Part shown: positions 1-11,463 of the stretch, piece by piece
How the letters are laid out: each line of letters opens with the position of its first letter
Numbering within the stretch: the stretch's first letter is position 1
DNA from: Candidatus Paralactobacillus gallistercoris
GTDB lineage: Bacteria; Bacillota; Bacilli; Lactobacillales; Lactobacillaceae
Reading direction: 5' to 3'
Length of the DNA stretch: 58,038 nucleotides
NCBI GenBank assembly: GCA_018883675.1
Contig: JAHLFS010000031.1
Coordinates: forward strand, 1 to 58,038
Translations under genes and position numbers: made by a program
Notes under the pieces: generated by a model
Seen by the model: the letters and a program-made list of their open reading frames with translations, nothing else
Told to the model about the DNA's origin: nothing
Databases searched by the model: none

Positions 1-9
1 GGTATTGAT

Positions 10-92
<83 letters not shown>

Positions 93-102
93 CTAGTCAC
101 CT

Positions 103-175
103 GCTGACTTAGCTCAGTTGGTAGAGCATCTGTCTTGTAAACAGAGGGTCGAAGGTTCGAATCCTTTAGTCAGCA
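103..175 (+). tRNA. tRNA-Thr (anticodon UGU)
   Basis: Full cloverleaf: acceptor GCTGACT pairs with AGTCAGC, the T-loop is TTCGAAT, and the anticodon loop CTTGTAA gives UGU. CCA is not encoded. It lies 10 nt after tRNA-Leu in the same array. Confidence 0.96.
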
Positions 176-179
176 TCTT

Positions 180-251
180 GCGGAAGTAGTTCAGTGGTAG
201 AACACCACCTTGCCATGGTGGGGGTCGCGGGTTCGAATCCCGTCTTCCGCT
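180..251 (+). tRNA. tRNA-Gly (anticodon GCC), copy 1
   Basis: Acceptor GCGGAAG pairs with CTTCCGC, and the anticodon loop TTGCCAT gives GCC. The discriminator is T and CCA is absent. The sequence is identical to the second tRNA-Gly at 530-601. Confidence 0.96.
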
Positions 252-263
252 TGTACCACCCAT

Positions 264-352
264 GCCGGGGTGGCGGAATAGGTAGACGCACAGGACTTAA
301 AATCCTGCGGTCAGTGATGACCGTACCGGTTCGATTCCGGTCCTCGGCACCA
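264..352 (+). tRNA. tRNA-Leu (anticodon UAA)
   Basis: Class II tRNA with a long variable arm. The anticodon loop CTTAAAA gives UAA for UUA/UUG codons. This is the only tRNA in the window that encodes its 3'-CCA (350-352). Confidence 0.96.
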
Positions 353-357
353 TTTAT

Positions 358-431
358 GCACCCATAGCGCAACTGGATAGAGTGTCTGACTACGAATCAG
401 AAGGTTGTAGGTTCGACTCCTACTGGGTGCA
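358..431 (+). tRNA. tRNA-Arg (anticodon ACG)
   Basis: Acceptor GCACCCA pairs with TGGGTGC. The anticodon loop CTACGAA gives ACG, expected to be deaminated to ICG and to read CGU/CGC/CGA. CCA is not encoded. It starts 5 nt after tRNA-Leu(UAA). Confidence 0.96.
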
Positions 432-436
432 TTCAT

Positions 437-510
437 CGGGAAATAGCTCAGCTTGGTAGAGCACTTGGTTTGGGACCAAGGGGTCGCAGGTTCAAATCCT
501 GTTTTCCCGA
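437..510 (+). tRNA. tRNA-Pro (anticodon UGG)
   Basis: Acceptor CGGGAAA pairs with TTTCCCG, and the anticodon loop TTTGGGA gives UGG. The T-arm and variable region are the same as in the tRNA-Pro(CGG) at 626-699. Confidence 0.96.
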
Positions 511-529
511 TTAATTCAATAAACAATTT

Positions 530-601
530 GCGGAAGTAGTTCAGTGGTAGAACACCACCTTGCCATGGTGGGGGTCGCGGGTTCGAATCCCGTCTTCCGC
601 T
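530..601 (+). tRNA. tRNA-Gly (anticodon GCC), copy 2
   Basis: All 72 bases are identical to the copy at 180-251. It sits between the two proline tRNAs, so Gly-Pro at the end of the array looks like a duplicated pair. Confidence 0.96.
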
Positions 602-625
602 TTTTTTGTATATAAATAATCATTC

Positions 626-699
626 CGAGAAATAGCTCAGTTTGGTAGAGCACTACGTTCGGGACGTAGGGGTCGCAGGTTCAAATCCTGTTTTCTCGA
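626..699 (+). tRNA. tRNA-Pro (anticodon CGG)
   Basis: A close paralogue of tRNA-Pro(UGG). Acceptor CGAGAAA pairs with TTTCTCG, a compensated G-C to A-T change. The anticodon stem is CTACG/CGTAG and the loop TTCGGGA gives CGG, specific for the CCG codon. It is the last tRNA of the array. Confidence 0.95.
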
Positions 700-704
700 T
701 TTTT

Positions 705-739
705 AGCTCATTATCATTAGGTAATGGGCTTTATTTTTT
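705..739 (+). terminator. Terminator of the tRNA array
   Basis: An 11-bp hairpin with G-U pairs (arms starting AGCTCATTA and ending TAATGGGCT) is followed by a T-rich tail. It closes the array before the ctsR promoter. Confidence 0.8.
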
Positions 740-768
740 ATCCTCTTTTATTTAATAGCTAATCTGTA

Positions 769-800
769 TATAATATAGTCAAGATTAGTCAAAGTCAAAG
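769..800 (+). promoter_or_regulatory. ctsR-clpC promoter -10 and CtsR operator
   Basis: A perfect -10 TATAAT lies at 769-774. The heptads AGTCAAG (777-783) and AGTCAAA (787-793) follow with a 3-nt spacer, then a further GTCAAAG (794-800). This matches the known CtsR operator, a tandem GGTCAAA heptad with 3-nt spacing. The position over the transcription start supports autorepression. Confidence 0.85.
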
Positions 801-811
801 AGGTGAGATAT

Positions 812-1282
812 GTGCAAAGCAAAAATATTTCTGATGTCATTGAAGAATATTTGAAAAAAATTCTTTCAGACAATCCGCAAATTGAAATTAGACGTTCAGA
901 AATTGCAACATTATTTAACTGTGTGCCTTCCCAAATTAATTATGTTATTAATACTCGTTTTACTACCCAACAAGGTTATTTAGTTGAAAGTAAACGTGGT
1001 GGTGGTGGTTATATTCGTATTATGAAAGTTAAGTTTGTTGATCAGCAGGAATTAATTGATTCAATTATTGCTGGTATCGATACTCATATTTCTGAACGTA
1101 ATGCTTTAGCAATTATTCATCAATTATATGATGAAGGCATTATTTCGCCAAAAATTGGTAATATGATGTGGTCAGTTTTATCACACAGTACGTTAAATTG
1201 TCGTGAAAAAGCAACTGAAAATAAGTTGCGGGCAACGTTATTAGTTGCAATGCTAAACAGTTTAAGATATAAACGACAATAA
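812..1282 (+). CDS. ctsR: CtsR, repressor of class III heat-shock genes
   Basis: A 156-residue DNA-binding repressor of clp genes. The N-terminus MQSKNISDVIEEYLKKIL and the glycine-rich wing KRGGGGYIRI are CtsR hallmarks; in this family the glycine loop is the known heat-sensing element. I chose the GTG at 812 because AGGTGA lies 5 nt upstream and the N-terminus then matches the family; an in-frame GTG at 803 overlaps that ribosome binding site. The gene is followed 26 nt later by clpC and preceded by its own operator. McsA and McsB, which control CtsR in Bacillus, are not encoded here, as is usual in lactobacilli. Confidence 0.96.
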   Translation: MQSKNISDVIEEYLKKILSDNPQIEIRRSEIATLFNCVPSQINYVINTRFTTQQGYLVESKRGGGGYIRIMKVKFVDQQELIDSIIAGIDTHISERNALAIIHQLYDEGIISPKIGNMMWSVLSHSTLNCREKATENKLRATLLVAMLNSLRYKRQ

Positions 1283-1308
1283 TAGTTAATTAGAAAGTGA
1301 GTAACTAA

Positions 1309-3798
1309 ATGAACAACCTTTTTACAATGAGTGCTAATCAGGTTATTGATTTAGCACAAGCCCAAGCACGAAAGTTAAAACAAGCTGCCGTTGGTACAGA
1401 ACATCTTTTACTAGGATTAGTTTTAGAAGAAGAAGGTATTGCTGGTAAGGTCCTTCATAATAATAAGATTACCGCAAGTGATGTATTTGACGAAGCTGAA
1501 ATGTTTACGGGTTATGGTACTGCCGGACATCATGGGCATAGCGAATTACCTTACTTGCCTAAAGCACGGCAAATTTTAGTAAACGCTGGTGAAATTGCAT
1601 ATCAATTTGGACAAACGCAAATTGGTACAGAACATTTATTATTAGCATTATTAGCTAGTCAAGATGCATTAGCGATTGATATTTTATTAGATTTAGGCGC
1701 CGATATTGATATTTTAAGAAATGAAGTTCTTGATATGATGGGGGTTAGCGGTAGGGATCGTCGTAAAATTGCTACTAATTTAAAACAAAAGCAATTGGTT
1801 ACTACCAAAACGCCAACTTTAGATAAAGTAGGCCGCGACTTAACGCAAATGGCAGCTAATCATCAATTAGATCCAGTTATTGGTCGTGATAAAGAAGTCG
1901 CTCGTTTAATTCAAATTTTAGCGCGTCGCTCAAAAAATAATCCCGTTTTAATCGGTGAACCTGGTGTTGGTAAAACGGCAATTGTTGAAGACTTTGCCCA
2001 AAGATTAGTTAGCGGTGATGTTCCAGATGAAATGAAGGGTAAGCGTTTAATGATGCTGGACATGGGCTCTTTAGTTGCCGGTACTAAGTATCGTGGTGAA
2101 TTCGAGGATCGTTTTAAGAAAATTCTTGAAGAAGTTCATCAAGATGGACAAGTAATTCTTTTCATTGATGAATTGCATACCTTAGTTGGTGCTGGTGGTG
2201 CTGAAGGAGCAATTGACGCTTCTAATATTTTAAAACCGGCCTTAGCACGTGGTGAAATTCAACTAATTGGTGCTACTACGTTAGCTGAATATCAAAAATA
2301 TATTGAAAAAGATACCGCTTTAGAACGACGTTTTGCGACTATTCATGTTGATGAACCTTCAGTAGCTACTGCTGAAGATATTTTAAGAGGATTACGTAAG
2401 CGTTATGAAGAATATCATCACTTGGTAATTACTGATGACGCCATTACGGCAGCGGTGCGGTTATCACAACGTTATTTAACAAGTCGGTATTTACCTGATA
2501 AAGCCATTGATTTAATGGACGAAGCTGCTGCTAAGGTTCGTTTGGATCATGCTAATAAAAAAACAGCATTAGAGAAAACACAAGAAGAATTAAATAAACT
2601 AGATGCAGCTAAGGAAGCTGCTATTATTGCAATGGATTTTGAAACTGCCGCCGATATTCGTGATCAAGAATTAGCATTAAAACAAAAACTTGATAAGCAG
2701 TTGTTACGGCATTTTGAAAAAGAAGGCCAAAGTGCTATTAATCCGCATCTTAAAGTAGAAGCTAATGATGTTGCCGCGGTAGTTTCACAATGGACGGGTG
2801 TGCCCGTTACCCAGTTACAACAAAAAGAAAGTCAACGTTTACTCAATTTGGAAAAAACTTTGCATAAACGGGTTATTGGTCAAAATGATGCAATTACGGC
2901 GGTTGCTCATGCGATTCGGCGGGCGCGCAGTGGCCTAAAGGATCCGAAGCGTCCAATTGGTTCATTTATGTTTTTAGGACCAACCGGGGTTGGTAAAACG
3001 GAATTAGCTAAGGCATTAGCCGCAGCAATGTTTGGTTCTGAAGACGACATGATTAGAATTGATATGTCAGAATACCAGGCTCAATATAGTACGAGTCGGT
3101 TAATTGGTTCGGCACCTGGTTATGTTGGCTATGATGAAGGTGGACAATTAACAGAAAAAGTCCGTAATCATCCGTATGCGGTTATTTTATTTGATGAAGT
3201 TGAAAAAGCTGATCCTGATGTATTTGATATTTTATTACAAGTTTTAGATGATGGTTACTTAACTGATTCTAAAGGACGGAAAGTCGATTTTCGGAATACA
3301 ATTATTATCATGACTTCTAATTTAGGGGCACAAGCATTACGTGATAATAAGGCTATTGGGTTTAGCTCACAAGATCCGCATACTGATTATACGACCTTAA
3401 AGCACCAAACTTTAACCGAATTAAAGCATTTCTTTAAACCGGAATTTATCAACCGGATTGATGAAACCGTTGTTTTCCATCCATTAACTAACGATGAGTT
3501 AATTAAGATTGTTAAAATTATGAGCCAACAATTACTAAAACGTTTGGCTGAACAAGATATCCATATTAAGTTCACAACGGCAGCACTATCGTTCTTAGCC
3601 CAAAAAGGTTATGATCCGCAGTATGGAGCACGACCATTGCGGCGTGCTTTTCAACATTATGTTGAAGATTTATTAAGTGATGAATTGTTAAAAGGTAACA
3701 TTAAGCATGGTGATTATGTAACACTCGGTGCACGTGATCACCAATTAAAACTAACTATTAAACGTTATAATGATGCGGGTAAGTTAGTTAAAATTTAA
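1309..3798 (+). CDS. clpC: ClpC, AAA+ unfoldase of the ClpCP protease
   Basis: An 829-residue Hsp100 ATPase that unfolds substrates for ClpP in the cytoplasm. An N-terminal Clp_N double repeat (about residues 1-150) is followed by AAA+ module 1, with Walker A GEPGVGKT near residue 216 and the sensor region [16 protein letters not shown]. Next comes a UVR-like middle segment, then AAA+ module 2 with Walker A GPTGVGKT near 557, and a ClpB-type small C-terminal domain. It starts at ATG behind AAAGTGAG and is cotranscribed with ctsR. Length and domain order are typical, so the call is secure. Confidence 0.96.
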   Translation: MNNLFTMSANQVIDLAQAQARKLKQAAVGTEHLLLGLVLEEEGIAGKVLHNNKITASDVFDEAEMFTGYGTAGHHGHSELPYLPKARQILVNAGEIAYQFGQTQIGTEHLLLALLASQDALAIDILLDLGADIDILRNEVLDMMGVSGRDRRKIATNLKQKQLVTTKTPTLDKVGRDLTQMAANHQLDPVIGRDKEVARLIQILARRSKNNPVLIGEPGVGKTAIVEDFAQRLVSGDVPDEMKGKRLMMLDMGSLVAGTKYRGEFEDRFKKILEEVHQDGQVILFIDELHTLVGAGGAEGAIDASNILKPALARGEIQLIGATTLAEYQKYIEKDTALERRFATIHVDEPSVATAEDILRGLRKRYEEYHHLVITDDAITAAVRLSQRYLTSRYLPDKAIDLMDEAAAKVRLDHANKKTALEKTQEELNKLDAAKEAAIIAMDFETAADIRDQELALKQKLDKQLLRHFEKEGQSAINPHLKVEANDVAAVVSQWTGVPVTQLQQKESQRLLNLEKTLHKRVIGQNDAITAVAHAIRRARSGLKDPKRPIGSFMFLGPTGVGKTELAKALAAAMFGSEDDMIRIDMSEYQAQYSTSRLIGSAPGYVGYDEGGQLTEKVRNHPYAVILFDEVEKADPDVFDILLQVLDDGYLTDSKGRKVDFRNTIIIMTSNLGAQALRDNKAIGFSSQDPHTDYTTLKHQTLTELKHFFKPEFINRIDETVVFHPLTNDELIKIVKIMSQQLLKRLAEQDIHIKFTTAALSFLAQKGYDPQYGARPLRRAFQHYVEDLLSDELLKGNIKHGDYVTLGARDHQLKLTIKRYNDAGKLVKI

Positions 3799-3808
3799 TA
3801 AAAATAGC

Positions 3809-3840
3809 AAAGAATCATGGTAAAACTATGATTCTTTTTT
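3809..3840 (+). terminator. Terminator after clpC
   Basis: Arms AAAGAATCAT and ATGATTCTTT enclose a short loop, and a run of T follows. It ends the ctsR-clpC operon. Confidence 0.88.
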
Positions 3841-3846
3841 ATTGGC

Positions 3847-3875
3847 TTGACTTTCTAATAACTAAGTTTTATATT
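3847..3875 (+). promoter_or_regulatory. Candidate rpoBC promoter
   Basis: TTGACT (3847-3852), a 17-nt spacer, then TATATT (3870-3875). A second -10-like TATAAT lies at 3944-3949 without a good -35. The upstream promoter would give a leader of about 195 nt before rpoB. Confidence 0.6.
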
Positions 3876-3954
3876 TATCACAGTAGTATTATTTTCAAGG
3901 TTTAAATACTGATTTTAACGATCTATTGTCCGTTGAAATCACTTATAATGGAGC

Positions 3955-3994
3955 AAAAACAGTAGTTAATAATTACCGTTTTTGGTTTTTTTTT
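3955..3994 (+). terminator. Terminator-like hairpin in the rpoB leader (possible attenuator)
   Basis: Arms AAAAAC-A-GTA and TAC-C-GTTTTT form an AT-rich hairpin. GG and nine T residues follow, 84 nt before the rpoB start and downstream of both promoter candidates. No gene lies between it and the clpC terminator, so termination of clpC readthrough or leader attenuation are the two options. Confidence 0.5.
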
Positions 3995-4077
3995 GCTTAA
4001 AATCATTAAAAAACACCATTTGTAACATAAATTTAATATTTAAAATTGAAAATAAATTATTCGAAGAGGTGAACGGT

Positions 4078-7000
4078 TTGGCAGGACATTTAGTCAATTA
4101 CGGTAAGCACCGTGTACGGCGGAGCTACTCCCGTATCAAAGAAGTTTTGGCACTTCCTAACTTAATTGAAATTCAAACTAATTCATATAAGTGGTTCTTA
4201 GATGAAGGTTTACGTGAAATGTTCGATGACATTATGCCAATCGAAGATTTTGCGGGTAAATTGTCATTAGAATTTGTTGATTATCAACTTCTTGAACCAA
4301 AGTATACTGTTGATGAAGCACGGCAACATGATGCTAACTACTCAGCACCATTACATGTTACATTACGGTTAACTAACCATGAAACTGGTGAAATTAAGTC
4401 GCAAGATGTCTTCTTTGGCGACTTTCCATTAATGACTGAACAAGGTACTTTCATCATCAATGGTGCTGAACGTGTTATTGTTTCACAGTTGGTTCGTTCT
4501 CCTGGTGTATACTTCAACAGCGAAACTGATAAGAATAGCCGGGTAACTTATGGTACAACGGTTATTCCTAATCGTGGTGCATGGTTAGAATACGAAACTG
4601 ACGCTAAAGGAATTGCTTACGTTCGTATCGATCGGACACGTAAGATTCCAATGACAGTTTTGGTACGTGCCTTAGGTTTTGGTTCTGATTCACAAATTAT
4701 GGATATCCTTGGCGAAAGTGAATCATTAATGCTTACTATTGAAAAGGATGTTCATAAAAATGCCGATGATTCACGGACTGACGAAGCATTAAAAGATATT
4801 TATGAACGTTTACGTCCTGGTGAACCAAAGACTGCTGAAAGTTCCCGTTCTTTACTTTATGCTCGTTTCTTTGATCCAAAGCGCTATGATTTAGCACCTG
4901 TTGGTCGTTATAAGATTAACAAGAAATTAAGCTTAAAGACTCGTTTATTAAAACAAACATTGGCTGAAACATTAGCTGATCCTGATACAGGAGAAATTAT
5001 TGCTAATAAAGGCAATGTTGTTGATCGGAAGTTAATGGACAAATTAGCTCCATACTTAGATCGTGATGACTTCAAGACTGTTACTTTCGAACCTTCAAGT
5101 GATGGTGTCGTTACTGACCCTATGACTGTTCAAGTTATTAAAGTTGTTTCACCTAAAGATCCTGAAAAGATCGTTAACTTGATTGGCAATGGTCATATTG
5201 ACGCTAGTGTAAAGCACATTACACCTGCTGATATTATTGCCTCAATGAATTACTTCTTGAATTTGCAAGAAGGTTTAGGCTCAACTGACGACATTGACCA
5301 CTTAGGTAATCGGCGGATTCGTTGTGTGGGCGAATTGTTACAAAATCAATTCCGGATTGGCTTAGCACGGATGGAACGTGTTGTTCGTGAACGGATGTCA
5401 ATTCAAGATATTGATACAGTAACACCACAACAATTAATCAATATTCGGCCAATTGTTGCTGCTGTAAAAGAATTCTTTGGTTCATCACAATTATCACAAT
5501 TTATGGACCAAAATAACCCATTAGGTGAATTGTCCCATAAACGGCGTTTGTCAGCTTTAGGACCTGGTGGTTTAACACGTGATCGTGCTGGTTACGAAGT
5601 ACGTGACGTTCACTACACTCACTATGGTCGTTTATGTCCAATCGAAACTCCTGAAGGTCCTAACATTGGGTTAATCAACAACTTGGCTACGTACGCCGTA
5701 GTTAATAAGTATGGCTTTGTAGAAACGCCATACCGTCGTGTTGATTGGAATACACACAAAGTAACTGATAAGATCGATTACTTAACAGCAGATGAAGAAG
5801 ATAATTATATCGTTGCTGAAGCTAACTCACCATTAAATGAAGATGGTACCTTCAAAGATAAGATTGTTTTAGCACGTCATAAAGATGACAATATCGAAAT
5901 TAGTTCCGATAAAGTTGACTACATGGACGTATCACCAAAACAAGTAGTATCTGTTGCGACAGCCTGCATCCCATTCTTAGAAAACGATGACTCTAACCGT
6001 GCTTTAATGGGTGCTAACATGCAACGGCAAGCTGTGCCATTGATTAATCCTCATGCACCATTAGTTGGTACTGGTATGGAATATCAAGCTGCGCATGACT
6101 CTGGTTCTGCACTCTTAGCTAAAGCTGATGGTGTTGTTGAATACGTTGATGCTAAACAAATTCGTGTTCGTCGTGAAGATGGTACCTTAGATACCTACAA
6201 ATTGATGAAACATCGTCGTTCTAACGCTGGTAAGGATTACAACCAACGGCCAATTGTTCATGTTGGTGAAAAAGTTGAAGCTTCAGAAGTAATTGCTGAC
6301 GGTCCAGCTATGGATAATGGTGAATTGGCTTTAGGTCAAAACCCATTAATTGCTTTCATGACATGGAACATGTATAACTACGAAGATGCCATCGTCTTAT
6401 CAGAACGTTTGGTTAAAGAAGACGTATACACATCTATTCATATTGAAGAATATGAATCAGAAGCTCGTGATACTAAACTTGGACCAGAAGAAATTACCCG
6501 TGAAATTCCAAATGTCGGCGAAGATGCTTTGAAAGACTTAGACGAATTTGGTATTGTTCGTGTCGGTGCCGAAGTTCGCGATGGAGATATCTTAGTTGGT
6601 AAAGTAACTCCTAAAGGTGTTACTGAATTATCAGCTGAAGAACGTTTGTTACACGCTATCTTTGGTGAAAAAGCTCGTGAAGTACGTGATACTTCATTAC
6701 GAGTACCTCACGGTGGTGGCGGTATTATTCAAGATGTAAAGATCTTTACCCGTGAAGCTGGTGACGAATTATCTCCTGGTGTTAACATGATGGTTCGTGT
6801 TTACATTGCACAAAAGCGTAAATTACAAGTCGGCGATAAAATGGCCGGTCGTCATGGTAACAAAGGTACGGTATCTGTTGTTGTTCCTGAAGAAGATATG
6901 CCATATATGCCTGATGGTACGCCAGTAGATATCTTACTTTCCCCAATGGGTGTTCCATCACGTATGAATATCGGACAGGTACTTGAATTACATTTAGGTA

Positions 7001-7689
7001 TGGCTGCCCGTAAGTTAGGTATTCATATTGCTACACCAGTTTTCGATGGTGTTCGTGATAAAGACTTATGGGATACAATTCGTGAAGCAGGCATGGCTTC
7101 TGATGGTAAGAGTATCTTGTATGATGGGCGTACTGGTGAACCATTTGCTAACCGTGTATCTGTCGGTGTCATGTACTACTTGAAGTTAGCCCATATGGCT
7201 GAAGATAAGATTCACGCTCGTTCAATTGGACCTTACTCCTTAGTAACGCAACAACCATTAGGTGGTAAAGCACAATTTGGTGGTCAGCGTTTTGGTGAAA
7301 TGGAAGTTTGGGCCTTAGAAGCTTATGGTGCTGCTTACACATTGCAAGAAATCTTAACATACAAGTCTGACGATGTTGTTGGTCGGGTTAAGACTTACGA
7401 AGCAATTGTTAAGGGTGAACAAATTCCTAAACCAGGTGTACCTGAATCATTCCGCGTATTAATCAAGGAATTACAATCTTTAGGTTTGGACATGAAAGTT
7501 TTAGATGCTCAACATAAGGAAATTGAATTACGTGATATGGATGATGATAACAGCGATAGTAACGTTGACGCATTATCCAAGTACGCACAAGAACAAGAAA
7601 TGAAGAAAGCGCAAGAAGCAGCTAAACAAGCTGAAGCACAACAAGCGCTTGATGGTACAACTAACTTATCAGATACAGATAATGAATAA
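4078..7689 (+). CDS. rpoB: RpoB, RNA polymerase beta subunit
   Basis: A 1203-residue core subunit of RNA polymerase. The start is TTG at 4078, preceded by AGAGGTGA, which yields the family N-terminus [19 protein letters not shown]; in-frame codons upstream lie in the leader and are not translated. Recognisable blocks include the rifampicin-region stretch [17 protein letters not shown]...[13 protein letters not shown] and the active-site motif [12 protein letters not shown]. The C-terminus carries an acidic, Gln/Ala-rich tail (about 45 residues after LRDMDDD), as in other lactobacilli. rpoC follows after 58 nt in the same transcript. Confidence 0.97.
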   Translation: MAGHLVNYGKHRVRRSYSRIKEVLALPNLIEIQTNSYKWFLDEGLREMFDDIMPIEDFAGKLSLEFVDYQLLEPKYTVDEARQHDANYSAPLHVTLRLTNHETGEIKSQDVFFGDFPLMTEQGTFIINGAERVIVSQLVRSPGVYFNSETDKNSRVTYGTTVIPNRGAWLEYETDAKGIAYVRIDRTRKIPMTVLVRALGFGSDSQIMDILGESESLMLTIEKDVHKNADDSRTDEALKDIYERLRPGEPKTAESSRSLLYARFFDPKRYDLAPVGRYKINKKLSLKTRLLKQTLAETLADPDTGEIIANKGNVVDRKLMDKLAPYLDRDDFKTVTFEPSSDGVVTDPMTVQVIKVVSPKDPEKIVNLIGNGHIDASVKHITPADIIASMNYFLNLQEGLGSTDDIDHLGNRRIRCVGELLQNQFRIGLARMERVVRERMSIQDIDTVTPQQLINIRPIVAAVKEFFGSSQLSQFMDQNNPLGELSHKRRLSALGPGGLTRDRAGYEVRDVHYTHYGRLCPIETPEGPNIGLINNLATYAVVNKYGFVETPYRRVDWNTHKVTDKIDYLTADEEDNYIVAEANSPLNEDGTFKDKIVLARHKDDNIEISSDKVDYMDVSPKQVVSVATACIPFLENDDSNRALMGANMQRQAVPLINPHAPLVGTGMEYQAAHDSGSALLAKADGVVEYVDAKQIRVRREDGTLDTYKLMKHRRSNAGKDYNQRPIVHVGEKVEASEVIADGPAMDNGELALGQNPLIAFMTWNMYNYEDAIVLSERLVKEDVYTSIHIEEYESEARDTKLGPEEITREIPNVGEDALKDLDEFGIVRVGAEVRDGDILVGKVTPKGVTELSAEERLLHAIFGEKAREVRDTSLRVPHGGGGIIQDVKIFTREAGDELSPGVNMMVRVYIAQKRKLQVGDKMAGRHGNKGTVSVVVPEEDMPYMPDGTPVDILLSPMGVPSRMNIGQVLELHLGMAARKLGIHIATPVFDGVRDKDLWDTIREAGMASDGKSILYDGRTGEPFANRVSVGVMYYLKLAHMAEDKIHARSIGPYSLVTQQPLGGKAQFGGQRFGEMEVWALEAYGAAYTLQEILTYKSDDVVGRVKTYEAIVKGEQIPKPGVPESFRVLIKELQSLGLDMKVLDAQHKEIELRDMDDDNSDSNVDALSKYAQEQEMKKAQEAAKQAEAQQALDGTTNLSDTDNE

Positions 7690-7747
7690 TCGTTAATTAA
7701 CTGATGTAAAATATATCGTGTGGATTTAAATAGAGGAGGCCGAGTTT

Positions 7748-10700
7748 TTGATAGACGTCAATAAATTTGAAAGTATGCAAATCGGTATTGCATCTCCTGA
7801 TAAAATTCGTAGCTGGTCATATGGTGAAGTAAAGAAACCAGAAACGATTAACTACCGAACATTAAAACCAGAACGTGATGGTTTATTTGACGAACGCATT
7901 TTTGGACCAACCAAGGACTGGGAATGTGCTTGTGGTAAATACAAACGAATCCGTTATAAGGGCATCGTTTGTGATCGTTGTGGTGTTGAAGTAACCCGTT
8001 CTAAAGTACGGCGTGAACGGATGGGCCATATTGAATTGGCTGCACCTGTAACACATATTTGGTACTTCAAAGGCATCCCAAGTCGGATGGGCTTGGTATT
8101 AGATATGAGTCCACGTGCTTTAGAAGAAGTTATTTACTTTGCTGCATACGTTGTTATTGATCCAGGCGATACTGGCTTGGAAAAGAAGCAACTTTTGACA
8201 GAACGTGAATATCGTGAAAAACGTGAAGAATTTGGCGATCGCTTCAACGCTAAAATGGGGGCTGAAGCTGTCAAAGAATTGTTAATGGATGTTGATCTTG
8301 ATAAAGAATGCAAAGCATTGAAAGCTGAATTAAAATCAGCGCAAGGTCAAAAACGGACTCGCGCTATTCGGCGTCTTGATATTTTAGATGCTTTCCGTAA
8401 ATCTGGTAACCGTCCTGAATGGATGGTTATGGATGTTATTCCAGTTATTCCGCCAGATTTACGGCCAATGGTTCAACTTGAAGGCGGTCGTTTTGCAACC
8501 TCTGATTTGAATGATTTATACCGGCGGGTTATCAACCGTAATAATCGTTTGAAGCGTTTATTGGACTTGAATGCGCCAAGTATTATTGTTCAAAACGAAA
8601 AGCGGATGTTGCAAGAAGCAGTCGATGCGTTGATCGATAACGGTCGGCGTGGTCGTCCAGTAGCTGGTCCAGGTAATCGTCCATTGAAGTCACTTTCACA
8701 CATGTTGAAAGGTAAACAAGGACGTTTCCGTCAAAACTTGTTAGGTAAGCGTGTTGACTACTCGGGTCGTTCTGTTATTGACGTTGGTCCAACTTTGAAG
8801 TTCTATCAATGCGGTTTACCACGTGAAATGGCTTTGGAATTATTCAAACCATTCGTAATGCGTGAATTAGTAAAACGTAAGTTAGCCTCAAATATTAAGA
8901 ATGCACGTCGGCAAATTGATCGGCAAGATGATAATGTTTGGGATGTTTTAGACGATGTTATTAAGGAACGCCCAGTTCTTTTGAACCGTGCGCCTACGTT
9001 GCACCGTTTGGGTATTCAAGCATTTGAACCAGTCTTAGTAGATGGTAAAGCAATGCGTTTGCATCCATTAGTATGTGAAGCTTACAACGCTGACTTCGAT
9101 GGTGACCAGATGGCTATTCACGTTCCATTGTCAGACGAAGCTCAAGCTGAAGCCCGCTTATTAATGCTAGCTGCGCATCATATCTTAGCACCACGTGATG
9201 GTGAACCGATCGTTACCCCATCACAGGATATCGTATTAGGTAACTACTTCTTAACAATGGAAAAGAAGAACGATATCGGTGAAGGTAAGGTATTTAAGGA
9301 TAAGAATGAAGTTATCATGGCTTTCCAAAATGGTGATGTTCATTTACACACTCGGATTGGTTTAGCCGTTGAATCAATGCCTAAGAAACCATTTACTGAT
9401 GAACAACGTAAGATGATTATGCGCACATCAGTTGGTAAAGTAATCTTCAATGAAGTATTACCAGAAGACTTCCCATTCTTGAATGAACCAACTAAGGATA
9501 ACATCATGAATGGTGTTCCTGATGATTACTTTGTTGGTAAAGGTGAAGATGTTAAGGCAACTATTGCTAATGCACCATTAACTGATCCATTTGCTAAAGG
9601 CTTCTTAAGCGATATTATTGCGCAAGTCTTCAAGGTATACAAAGTTCAACGTACATCTGATTTATTGGATGACATGAAGACTTTAGGTTATACCCAAGCC
9701 ACATTATCCGGCTTAACAGTTGGGGTTGCTGACGTTCCTGAATTAAAGGAAAAAGGAACCATTATTCAAGCTGCGCGTGATAAAGTTGCATTGGTAGCTA
9801 AACAATATCGGCGTGGTTTAATTACTAATGAAGAACGGCACAATCAAGTCATTGCAATTTGGAATAACGCTAAAGATGAAATTCAACAAAAACTAGAAGA
9901 TAGTTTTGGTAAGAATACAAGTAATCCAATTGTTATGATGAGTAACTCTGGTGCGCGTGGTAACATCTCTAACTTTACACAGTTAGCCGGTATGCGTGGC
10001 TTAATGGGTGCGCCTAACGGTGGGATGATGGAAGTTCCTGTTACTTCAAACTTCCGTGAAGGGTTATCTGTCCAAGAAATGTTCATGTCTTCCCACGGTG
10101 CTCGTAAAGGGATGACTGATACTGCTTTGAAGACGGCCGACTCTGGTTACTTAACACGTCGTTTGGTTGATGTTGCGCAAGACGTTATCGTTCGCGAAGA
10201 AGATTGTGGTACTGATCGTGGTTTAGTAGTACGTGCTATTCGTGATGGTAATGAAATTGTTGAAGGATTATATGATCGTTTGGTAGGTCGTTACACTGCT
10301 AAGTCAGTTAAAGATCCACAAACCGGTGATGTAATCGCACCACGTGGCACATTAATGGATGAAGAAATTGCCCAAAAGATTGTCGATGCTGGTGTTGAAG
10401 AAGTAACCATTCGTTCCGTCTTTACATGTGATGCTGAACATGGTGTTTGCCGGAAGTGCTATGGTCGTAACTTAGCAACTGGCGAAGAAGTTGAAGTCGG
10501 TGAAGCCGTTGGTACGGTTGCTGCGCAATCAATTGGTGAACCAGGTACTCAGTTGACAATGCGTAACTTCCATACTGGTGGTGTTGCTGGTGGCGACGAT
10601 ATTACTCAAGGTCTTCCTCGTGTTCAAGAAATCTTTGAAGCACGTAATCCAAAAGGACAAGCTGTCATTACTGAAGTTACTGGTGAAGTAACTGCCATTG

Positions 10701-11407
10701 ATGAAAATCCAGCTGAACATACCCGTGAAATTACGGTTGAAGGGCAAACAGATACCCGTACCTACAGCGTACCTTACGCATCAAGCGTAGCTGTTGCTGA
10801 AGGTGACCATATTGAACGTGGTCAAAAATTGACAAGTGGTTCTATCGATCCAAAACAATTAATTAAAGTATGTGATACTATCACAACTGAAAATTACTTG
10901 CTTGCTGAAGTACAAAAAGTATACCGGATGCAAGGGGTTGATATTTCCGATAAACACGTTGAAGTAATGGTGCGGCAAATGTTGCAAAAGGTACGAGTAA
11001 TGGATCCAGGTGATACGGACATTTTACCAGGAACATTACTTGATATTGCTGACTTCAACCATAAGAATACCGGCACATTAATTAATGGTGGTATTCCTGC
11101 AACGGCACGGCCAGTGTTACTTGGAATCACCAAAGCATCTCTTGAAACTAACAGTTTCTTGTCAGCTGCTTCATTCCAAGAAACAACACGTGTCTTAACT
11201 GATGCATCCATCCGTGGTAAGAATGACCCATTACTTGGCTTGAAGGAAAATGTTATCATTGGTAAGATTATTCCAGCAGGTACAGGGATGGCTAAGTATC
11301 GTCACATGGAACCAGAAACAGTTAATAAGGTTGCAAGTAACATGTACAGCACTCTTTCAGATGTTGAAAAACAAATGAAAGCTAACGAAGAAAATAACAA
11401 CGATTAA
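7748..11407 (+). CDS. rpoC: RpoC, RNA polymerase beta' subunit
   Basis: A 1219-residue catalytic subunit of RNA polymerase. The TTG start behind GAGGAGGC gives the conserved N-terminus [13 protein letters not shown]. The zinc-ribbon cysteines CACGKY...CDRCG lie near residues 58-78. The metal-binding active-site motif [12 protein letters not shown] and the second zinc site ([14 protein letters not shown]) are intact. The gene is complete, of standard length and cotranscribed with rpoB, and it ends at a strong terminator shared with the convergent peptidase gene. Confidence 0.97.
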   Translation: MIDVNKFESMQIGIASPDKIRSWSYGEVKKPETINYRTLKPERDGLFDERIFGPTKDWECACGKYKRIRYKGIVCDRCGVEVTRSKVRRERMGHIELAAPVTHIWYFKGIPSRMGLVLDMSPRALEEVIYFAAYVVIDPGDTGLEKKQLLTEREYREKREEFGDRFNAKMGAEAVKELLMDVDLDKECKALKAELKSAQGQKRTRAIRRLDILDAFRKSGNRPEWMVMDVIPVIPPDLRPMVQLEGGRFATSDLNDLYRRVINRNNRLKRLLDLNAPSIIVQNEKRMLQEAVDALIDNGRRGRPVAGPGNRPLKSLSHMLKGKQGRFRQNLLGKRVDYSGRSVIDVGPTLKFYQCGLPREMALELFKPFVMRELVKRKLASNIKNARRQIDRQDDNVWDVLDDVIKERPVLLNRAPTLHRLGIQAFEPVLVDGKAMRLHPLVCEAYNADFDGDQMAIHVPLSDEAQAEARLLMLAAHHILAPRDGEPIVTPSQDIVLGNYFLTMEKKNDIGEGKVFKDKNEVIMAFQNGDVHLHTRIGLAVESMPKKPFTDEQRKMIMRTSVGKVIFNEVLPEDFPFLNEPTKDNIMNGVPDDYFVGKGEDVKATIANAPLTDPFAKGFLSDIIAQVFKVYKVQRTSDLLDDMKTLGYTQATLSGLTVGVADVPELKEKGTIIQAARDKVALVAKQYRRGLITNEERHNQVIAIWNNAKDEIQQKLEDSFGKNTSNPIVMMSNSGARGNISNFTQLAGMRGLMGAPNGGMMEVPVTSNFREGLSVQEMFMSSHGARKGMTDTALKTADSGYLTRRLVDVAQDVIVREEDCGTDRGLVVRAIRDGNEIVEGLYDRLVGRYTAKSVKDPQTGDVIAPRGTLMDEEIAQKIVDAGVEEVTIRSVFTCDAEHGVCRKCYGRNLATGEEVEVGEAVGTVAAQSIGEPGTQLTMRNFHTGGVAGGDDITQGLPRVQEIFEARNPKGQAVITEVTGEVTAIDENPAEHTREITVEGQTDTRTYSVPYASSVAVAEGDHIERGQKLTSGSIDPKQLIKVCDTITTENYLLAEVQKVYRMQGVDISDKHVEVMVRQMLQKVRVMDPGDTDILPGTLLDIADFNHKNTGTLINGGIPATARPVLLGITKASLETNSFLSAASFQETTRVLTDASIRGKNDPLLGLKENVIIGKIIPAGTGMAKYRHMEPETVNKVASNMYSTLSDVEKQMKANEENNND

Positions 11408-11424
11408 TTATCGTTATAAAAAAT

Positions 11425-11461
11425 AAAAACAGGTAAACTTTATAAAGTTTACCTGTTTTTT
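11425..11461. terminator. Bidirectional terminator between rpoC and the prepilin peptidase gene
   Basis: A near-perfect palindrome with arms AACAGGTAAACTTT and AAAGTTTACCTGTT, flanked by A-runs on the left and T-runs on the right, can stop transcription from both convergent genes. Confidence 0.9.
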
Positions 11462-11463
11462 GT

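Noticed and set aside
166-526. Reading frames on the minus strand over the tRNA array
   Set aside because: They are exact antisense of tRNA genes, and the peptides (such as TGFEPATP) are a well-known artefact of translated tRNAs.
10894-11259. A 121-codon open frame antisense to rpoC
   Set aside because: There is no ribosome binding site or promoter, it lies fully inside a conserved gene, and the protein is unlike any family I know. Codon bias on the sense strand explains it.
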